From assembly GCF_900177515.1 (NCBI RefSeq), contig NZ_FXAK01000001.1, forward strand, positions 298,501 through 362,500: a stretch of 64,000 bases of DNA, written 5' to 3'. Below, piece after piece: positions 58,736 to 64,000 of the stretch. The notes beneath the pieces are model-generated. The model saw only the letters and a list, made by a program, of their open reading frames with translations. It did no database searches and was not told where the DNA came from. Origin of the DNA: Azospirillum oryzae. GTDB lineage: Bacteria; Pseudomonadota; Alphaproteobacteria; Azospirillales; Azospirillaceae. How positions within the stretch are numbered: position 1 is the stretch's first letter; every line of letters starts with the position of its first letter. A program made the translations under genes and the position numbers.

Positions 58736-60748
58736 ATGTTTCGTTTGGCCTCGCACATGAAGATCTCGCAGAAAATATACGCAGGCTTCATGGCCTCGAT
58801 CGCCCTGATCGTGTTTCTGGGCGTTCAGTTTGTGAACAACGTCGACACCATCCGCGGCGAGTTGGAAGGGGTCATATCGGTCGGCCACGACGCCATGAGC
58901 ACGGCTCGACTGGTCGAGATCAGCGAGCACATGGACCGCGCGGTCCTCACCTACATCGCCTCGCAATCGGAGACCGACCTCTTCAGCGCGCGCAAGGAGG
59001 TGGATGTCTTCGTGAAGGCGATCGCCGAAACCGACACCGGGACGGACCTGTCGGTCGACCGGGCGAGCATCAGCGCCCTGCAGAAGGCCGCCGCCAGCTA
59101 CCGCGCCGCCTTCGACGAGACGGTCGCCGCCGTCACCCGCCGCCGCGACGGGGTGGGCCAGTCCTTCCTGGTCGGCGCCCAGTTGAACACCACCGCCATG
59201 GCCCTGGTGGAAGGCACGCAGAACATCGGCGAGGCGCCGGGACTTCAGGCAGCACTCCGCCTCCAGCAGGCGCTGCAGGCCACCCGCATGGCGGCCGCCC
59301 GCTATTTCACCACCTTCGATCCCAACGACGCCGACGCCACCAAGGGCGAGCTGGCGCGCCTGCGTGAATCGATCCAGGAAGCCAAGACCGTCATCACCAA
59401 CAAGCGCCTTCTGCGCTTCCTCGGTTCCATGGAACCGCAGCTGGTCACCTTCACCAAGGGGCTGGAGGACGCCATCGGCGGCAGCCAGACGCTGATCGGA
59501 TCGCAGGTCCGGATCCGCGACATCCTGGCCGAACTGCAGCAGATCGTCCGCAGCATCGTCACGGCTTTTTCCGATACGCAGGCCCAGACCCAGTCGCGGG
59601 CCACCGAAGCGCTCGACGCCAGCTGGCGCCAGGCCGTCATCACGCCGGTCATCGCGGTTCTCGCCGGCATTGCCTTCGCGCTGCTGATCGCCAGATCGAT
59701 CGTCGGCCCGATCCGCCGCATGACGGCGGCCATGAGCGCTCTGGCCAAGGGCGACACCTCGATCGAAATCCCGGCGATCGAAAACCGGGACGAGGTGGGC
59801 GACATGGCCCGCGCGGTCCAGGTCTTCAAGGAAAACGCCATCCACATGGAGCGGCTGCGCAACGCCCAGGAGGAGCAGCGGCTGCGCAACGAGGCGGAGA
59901 AGCGCGAGGCCATGAACAGCCTGGCCGAGAACTTCGAAAGCACGGTCATGGACGTGGTCCAGCACGTCATCCGCGAGGCCGAGGTTGTGGAGACCAACGC
60001 CCGCCTGTTCGCCAGCGTCGCCGAACAGACGGTCGAACTGGCCACCCAGGGCGCTTCCGCCACCGAAGAGGCGAGCATCAACGTCAAGATGGTGTCGGAA
60101 GCGGTGGAGGAGTTGTCCCATTCCGTCGCCGCCATCAGCGGTCAGGCCTCCCAGTCCACCGAGATTGCCCGCGACGCCGTCAACGAGGCGCGCAAGACCA
60201 ACGAAGTCGTCTCGGCGCTGGCCGAAGCGGCCGGCCGCATCGGCGACGTCGTCCACATGATCGAGAACATCGCGAAGCAGACCAACCTGCTGGCGCTGAA
60301 CGCGACGATCGAGGCCGCCCGCGCCGGCGAGTTCGGCAAGGGCTTCGCCGTGGTCGCCAACGAGGTGAAGGCGCTCGCCAACCAGACCACCGTCGCGACC
60401 GGCGAGATCAGCGTGCAGATCAACGCCATCCAGTCGACCAGCTTCAGCGCGGTGAACGCGATCAAGCGGATCGGCGAGACCATCGATCGCATGGACAGCA
60501 TCGCCATGAGCATCTCGGGAGCGGTGCAGCAGCAGTTCCAGGCGACGACGGAGATCAGCGACAATCTCCGTCAGGCGGCGCTGGGCACCACGGAAGTCGC
60601 CAGCTCCATCACCCATGTGCTGCACAAGGCGACCGACGCCGGCAGCTCCGCCGAGATGCTGCTGGAAAGCTCGGGCACGCTGAGCCACCAGACCTCGCTG
60701 CTGAAGGAGGAGGTCAACTCCTTCACCGACCGCATCCGGGTCGCCTGA
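58736..60748 (+). CDS. Methyl-accepting chemotaxis protein
   Basis: 670 residues (start at ATG 58736; an internal ATG at 58757 would remove seven). A first membrane helix (about 15-32), a long periplasmic helical sensor domain (about 33-300) of the HBM-like all-helical kind, a second helix (about 302-322), a HAMP domain (about 325-378) and a cytoplasmic signalling domain whose hairpin tip IAKQTNLLALNATIEAARAGE is the CheA/CheW contact. No C-terminal CheR-tethering pentapeptide is seen. Encoded behind a periplasmic DctP gene, it may detect that protein's ligand. Confidence 0.93.
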   Translation: MFRLASHMKISQKIYAGFMASIALIVFLGVQFVNNVDTIRGELEGVISVGHDAMSTARLVEISEHMDRAVLTYIASQSETDLFSARKEVDVFVKAIAETDTGTDLSVDRASISALQKAAASYRAAFDETVAAVTRRRDGVGQSFLVGAQLNTTAMALVEGTQNIGEAPGLQAALRLQQALQATRMAAARYFTTFDPNDADATKGELARLRESIQEAKTVITNKRLLRFLGSMEPQLVTFTKGLEDAIGGSQTLIGSQVRIRDILAELQQIVRSIVTAFSDTQAQTQSRATEALDASWRQAVITPVIAVLAGIAFALLIARSIVGPIRRMTAAMSALAKGDTSIEIPAIENRDEVGDMARAVQVFKENAIHMERLRNAQEEQRLRNEAEKREAMNSLAENFESTVMDVVQHVIREAEVVETNARLFASVAEQTVELATQGASATEEASINVKMVSEAVEELSHSVAAISGQASQSTEIARDAVNEARKTNEVVSALAEAAGRIGDVVHMIENIAKQTNLLALNATIEAARAGEFGKGFAVVANEVKALANQTTVATGEISVQINAIQSTSFSAVNAIKRIGETIDRMDSIAMSISGAVQQQFQATTEISDNLRQAALGTTEVASSITHVLHKATDAGSSAEMLLESSGTLSHQTSLLKEEVNSFTDRIRVA

Positions 60749-60777
60749 TCCGGCCGATTGCCGACCGGACAGCCCCC

Positions 60778-60829
60778 AAAAAAAGAAGGCGCCGGAGTTG
60801 GGACATCCCACTCCGGCGCCTTCTTTTTT
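60778..60829. terminator. Strong bidirectional terminator
   Basis: Seven A residues, 14-bp stem gaaggcgccggagt / actccggcgccttc (60785-60798, 60810-60823), then a T run. The A and T runs on both sides make it work in either direction, between the convergent chemoreceptor and cupin genes. Confidence 0.88.
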
Positions 60830-60882
60830 GCCGCAGCCGTCCGCGATCCCGACAGGCCGGGGACCGCGGACGGCCGATGGCG

Positions 60883-61380
60883 TCAATGAGGCGGCTTGAT
60901 CGACAGCGGCGCCCCGACCTCACCGGGATAGACGGCGAGCAGCCTGACCGGCTCCTTGCCCTCATTGACTCCGTGGTGGAATTCCGCCGTCTCCACGAAG
61001 GCATCACCCTTCTTGTAGACATAGGCGGCGCCGGTCACCTCCCGGATGGTCAGCTCGCCGGCCAGGATGTAGGTGATCAACGGGATCGGGTGGTTGTGGA
61101 CGCCGGTATCGACGCCCGGCGGTATCTCCGTGACCCGCACCGTGACCAGCGGCTTGCCGGTCGGATAGACGATCGGAACCCCGTTGGCGTGCGTCGAGGT
61201 CTGCAGCAGGACCGTGGACCGCGCGGCAGGCGGCTTGGCCGCCCCATTTGCCGAGCTGTCGGCGGCCGGGGCCGGCGATCCCGCCAGCAGACCCGCGGCG
61301 AGCAGGGTGGTGCCCGCAAACAGGCGGCGGCGCGTGACGGCTTCGGCGATGGTCGGCCGATGTTTCGCGAATTGGATCAT
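60883..61380 (-). CDS. Exported cupin domain protein with Tat-like signal
   Basis: 165 residues from ATG 61380 (gagaag ribosome site); an in-frame ATG at 61398 would add six. A twin-arginine-like leader (VTRRRLFAGTTLLAAGLLAG) precedes a cupin domain (about 60-160). Metal ligands are visible: GVHNHPIPLITYILAGE (two His and a Glu) and ETAEFHHGV. Tat export suggests the metal is loaded before secretion. The reaction is unknown. It lies 55 bases after the MFS gene in the same direction, probably one unit. Confidence 0.85.
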   Translation of the reverse strand: MIQFAKHRPTIAEAVTRRRLFAGTTLLAAGLLAGSPAPAADSSANGAAKPPAARSTVLLQTSTHANGVPIVYPTGKPLVTVRVTEIPPGVDTGVHNHPIPLITYILAGELTIREVTGAAYVYKKGDAFVETAEFHHGVNEGKEPVRLLAVYPGEVGAPLSIKPPH

Positions 61381-61435
61381 GGCGCTCTTCTCATCCATGG
61401 GGGGAAGGGTGAAAGGGCGCTCCCGGTTTGGACAG

Positions 61436-62680
61436 TCAGACCGGCTCCGCGGCGCGGCGATTCTGCTCGCGCATCGCCAGGGAAATGAGCGCACCGGTTG
61501 CGAGTGCGGCAAGAACCAGGGCCACGCATCCAGGCCACCCGGCGGTTTTCCACAGAAGGCCGGGCGCGATGGCGCCAAGGCTGCCGCCAAGATAGAAGCA
61601 GCAGACATAGAGTCCGGCGGCGGCCCCCTTGTTCGTCGTCGCCACCCGGCCGACATAGCCGAGCGCCAGCGACTGGCACAGGAACACGCCGCCCAGGAAG
61701 ATTCCGGTCCCGGCGACCACCGCCGTCAGATCGGGCAGCAGGAGCAGCAACTGCCCGACCGCGCAGACGCCGAAGGCGACACGATAGGCGTTGCCGGTTC
61801 CCAGCCGGCGCAACAGCCGGCTGTTGACCAGCGGGGCGGTCGCGCTGAGCGGATAGACCAGGAAGACGAGGCCGATCCCCGCCGCCGTCAGTCCGAAGGG
61901 CGGCTCCGCCAGATGGAATCCCAGATAGGACAGGCAACCGGTCATCGAGAACAGGACGGTGGCGCCGCACAGGCTCACCGCGCGAATCCGGCCATCCTGA
62001 AGATGCGTCCCCATGCCGCGGATATTGGCCAGGATCGACCCCGTCCCACGGCCGCGGTCCGGCGTCAGCCAGAGCGCGACGAAGACCGCGCAGAATGCCG
62101 AAACCGCGGCCAGGGCGGCGAACCCGCTCTGCCAACCGGCGATGTCGGCCACCAGTCCGGAGACGAACCGCCCGGCAAAGCCGCCGATGGCCGATCCGGT
62201 GACGAACATGCCGGTCACCGATGCGCCGCGGGTGCCTTCCCAACGGGTGCCGATATAGGCGACGGCACCGGTGAACAGCGCCGGCAGCACGATACCCTGG
62301 CTGAAACGGACGGCCAGCAGCTCGTTCAGGCTGGCGCACAGCGTCAGCAGTAGTGTCAGCGGAACCAGGATGGCGATGGCCGCCAGCATCGAGCGCTTAC
62401 GCCCGAACCTGTCGGTCAGCGGGCCGGCCAGCGGCGCCGACAGCGCGACGGCCAGAGTCGTCGCCCCGATCACCGCCCCGGTTTCCGCCGGGCTGGCCTG
62501 GAAGCTGCTGGCCAGCTGCGGAAGGACCGACTGCGGGGCATAGAGCGGCAGGAAGGCCGCGAAGCCCAGAAGGAAGATCGCCGCCCGCTCCCGCGGCAGG
62601 ATTGGCAGCGGGGAGGAGGGTGCGGTCCCGGACCTGTCGTCCTCCGCCTCGCGCGTCGTCTCGGTTCGATGGCCGTCCAT
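61436..62680 (-). CDS. MFS transporter (YnfM-like)
   Basis: 414 residues with 12 predicted helices. The cytoplasmic 2-3 loop GPLTDRFGRKRSML is the MFS motif and the N-terminal LPLYAPQSVLPQLASSF is typical of the drug/arabinose efflux group that includes YnfM. It is encoded 18 bases after the stop of the MenD-like gene, so probably cotranscribed. Exports a small molecule or drug; substrate unknown. Confidence 0.9.
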   Translation of the reverse strand: MDGHRTETTREAEDDRSGTAPSSPLPILPRERAAIFLLGFAAFLPLYAPQSVLPQLASSFQASPAETGAVIGATTLAVALSAPLAGPLTDRFGRKRSMLAAIAILVPLTLLLTLCASLNELLAVRFSQGIVLPALFTGAVAYIGTRWEGTRGASVTGMFVTGSAIGGFAGRFVSGLVADIAGWQSGFAALAAVSAFCAVFVALWLTPDRGRGTGSILANIRGMGTHLQDGRIRAVSLCGATVLFSMTGCLSYLGFHLAEPPFGLTAAGIGLVFLVYPLSATAPLVNSRLLRRLGTGNAYRVAFGVCAVGQLLLLLPDLTAVVAGTGIFLGGVFLCQSLALGYVGRVATTNKGAAAGLYVCCFYLGGSLGAIAPGLLWKTAGWPGCVALVLAALATGALISLAMREQNRRAAEPV

Positions 62681-62698
62681 GGGGTGGATGCCGCGCCG

Positions 62699-64000
62699 TC
62701 AGTCGGTGATGTTCGGATCGAACTCGACCGCCGACTTGTCGGATTCGGTGATCTGCGGAACGCCGAAGGTGATGGTCATCCCCTCCGGTCCGCGCAGTCG
62801 GATGATGGCGTTGATGCCGTCGGCGGCACCCCAGAACAGCTTGTGCTGGCGCACGCTCTCCTTGCGGTCGATGACCGCCTCGATCAGGCAGGGGCCGCGG
62901 GTCGCCATCGCCTCCTCCAGCGCACCGTTGAACTCCGCGAGATCGCCGGCCCGCCATGTCCGCCAGCCGGAAGCCTGTGCCGCGAGCCCGATGTTCAGCG
63001 TCGGCGGAGAGATGAAGTCCATGACCTCCGGCGTCTTCGCGGTCGGCAGATATTCGAAGATGGCACCACCGCCGTTGTTCAGGACGACCAGAACGATGTC
63101 CAGGTCTCCGGCAAGCTGCAGACTGCCGACATCGTGCGAGAAGGCCATGTCGCCGATCACCGACAGCGTCTTCTTCGGGCGCTGCGCCGCCGCGACGCCG
63201 ATCAGCGTGCCGATGGAGCCGTCGATGCCGTTCACGCCGCGGTTTGCAAACAGGCGCAGCCGGGCATCGGTCCGGCCGGAGAAGCTGTCCGCATCGCGCA
63301 CGGCCATGGAATTGCCGCAGAAGAACACCGCGCCTTCGGGCGTCGCCTGGACCAATCGCCGCAGGATCGGCGCCTCCCAAAAGATCGTGTCGAAGGCGCT
63401 GCGCGACAGGCCGTCGATGTAGGCATCGCAGGCGGCGAAGGATTGCGCCCAGGAGGCCGGGGCAGGACGCAGCGCGCCCGACGCGACCAGCGCCTTGCAC
63501 AGCGATTCGGGGCTGGCGCGCACGATCTCGGTCATGCGCAGGATCGGATCCTGCCATTTGTTGGTCGGATCGACACCGATATAGTCGCTGCAGTTGGTGT
63601 TCTGCAGATAGGTCAGCACCGGCTTCGAAATCGGCGGCCCGCCGAAATTCATCACCCACTCCGGCTTGTGGGTATCGGTGAAGCGCGTCGCCCTCAGGAA
63701 GGAATCGGCGCGCGCGATTACCGGAACGTCGCTTGGCGCACCGAAACGCAGGTTGCTGAAAGGATCGGCGAGGATCGGAGCGCCGAGTCGGCGCGACAGC
63801 TCGTAGATGGCGGCAGGGAAACCCGGCTCGTCGATCTCGCTGGCGCCGCAGACGATCACCCCGCGGCGACCGGCCAGGGATTCGGCCAACCGCCGGGCGT
63901 GATCCGCATTCACCGTCAGGACGGGGTTGGAGACCACCGGCGGCGTGGGAACTGGGCGCTTGTTGCGGAGCTTCGCCACCAGCGGATCGCGGAATGCCTG
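62699..64000 (-). CDS. MenD-like thiamine-diphosphate enzyme, 5' end beyond the window
   Basis: Partial: the frame stays open to the right edge (about 433 residues visible), so the N-terminal Pyr domain is missing. The visible part contains a TPP_enzyme_M-like region, then FANRGVNGIDGSIGTLIGV (the MenD RGxxGIDG segment) and GDMAFSHDVGSLQLAGDLDI with LNNGGGAIFEYLP, where NN and GGGAIF fit MenD ThDP binding. The C-terminus continues past the usual MenD end with about 45 residues. True MenD makes SEPHCHC in menaquinone synthesis, but no other men gene is near, so a related 2-oxoacid-adding enzyme for a secondary metabolite is possible. Confidence 0.75.
   Translation of the reverse strand, partial: QAFRDPLVAKLRNKRPVPTPPVVSNPVLTVNADHARRLAESLAGRRGVIVCGASEIDEPGFPAAIYELSRRLGAPILADPFSNLRFGAPSDVPVIARADSFLRATRFTDTHKPEWVMNFGGPPISKPVLTYLQNTNCSDYIGVDPTNKWQDPILRMTEIVRASPESLCKALVASGALRPAPASWAQSFAACDAYIDGLSRSAFDTIFWEAPILRRLVQATPEGAVFFCGNSMAVRDADSFSGRTDARLRLFANRGVNGIDGSIGTLIGVAAAQRPKKTLSVIGDMAFSHDVGSLQLAGDLDIVLVVLNNGGGAIFEYLPTAKTPEVMDFISPPTLNIGLAAQASGWRTWRAGDLAEFNGALEEAMATRGPCLIEAVIDRKESVRQHKLFWGAADGINAIIRLRGPEGMTITFGVPQITESDKSAVEFDPNITD

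Noticed and set aside
57605..60886. A 1093-residue open frame on the minus strand
   Set aside because: It lies antisense to the well-supported DctP and chemoreceptor genes, is rich in Arg, Gly, Asp and His as expected for shadow frames in high-GC DNA, and shows no domain or ribosome site.
1..64000. Search for tRNA, rRNA, transposase, integrase and phage genes
   Set aside because: None were recognised by reading; no CCA-ending cloverleaf or transposase motif was convincing. A dedicated tRNA and IS search would be needed to exclude short or decayed ones.

Overview
The window is about 64 kb of very GC-rich DNA with third-position G/C codon use, many LysR regulators, TRAP and ABC uptake systems, an Lrp-linked ACC deaminase and a DabAB inorganic-carbon system. 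This points to an alphaproteobacterium of the Rhodospirillales, most likely Azospirillum or a close relative (inference from gene content and style; no rRNA or tRNA gene is present to settle it). It reads as an accessory replicon or niche-adaptation region: nearly everything is transport, catabolism, surface structure or regulation. No transposase, integrase, CRISPR array or phage gene was seen.

Region 1 (1-2133): an SDR oxidoreductase, a LysR regulator and a small cupin. Region 2 (2150-16490) is the most interesting part: a curli-like surface-fibre locus. It holds two secreted proteins built from tandem N-x-A-x-G-x-G-N-x-A-x-Q repeats, a third secreted protein with a single diverged repeat, a CsgG-like outer-membrane lipoprotein fused to a peptidoglycan-binding-like segment and DUF4384, an OmpA-type protein, a caspase/SH3/formylglycine-generating-enzyme-like fusion, several small secreted proteins, two DUF4399 proteins, a Crp/Fnr-type regulator and a CHASE2 adenylate cyclase. 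Five transcription units start with a CRP-type palindrome (TGTGR-N6-YMACA) and each palindrome lies exactly 21 bases before a -10-like hexamer. One of these units ends with the adenylate cyclase, so a cAMP positive-feedback circuit is predicted.

Region 3 (16498-18136): acdR-acdS, ACC deaminase with its Lrp activator, followed by a dispersed palindromic repeat. Region 4 (18315-27445): a seven-gene peptide operon (binding protein, two permeases, two ATPases, two M20 peptidases) with a divergent LysR gene. Region 5 (27473-31232): LysR genes, an alpha/beta hydrolase, cytochrome c and a small membrane protein; two near-identical long palindromes flank one LysR gene. Region 6 (31310-40033): LysR plus a TRAP transporter, an HMG-CoA-lyase-like enzyme, a family III CoA-transferase, a gamma carbonic anhydrase-like protein and an acyl-CoA ligase, apparently uptake and CoA-dependent cleavage of a branched hydroxy-acid.

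Region 7 (40213-49770): a complete 2-aminoethylphosphonate system: PhnW, PhnX, an FAD amine oxidase, a PbfA-type lyase, a LysR regulator and a PhnSTV-like ABC importer. Region 8 (50200-57098): a gamma-glutamyltransferase, then a LysR gene divergent from dabB-dabA. Region 9 (57300-64000): an orphan TRAP binding protein followed by a chemoreceptor, behind an AT-rich regulatory region with a strong palindrome; then a Tat-type cupin, an MFS exporter and a MenD-like thiamine-diphosphate enzyme that runs off the right edge.
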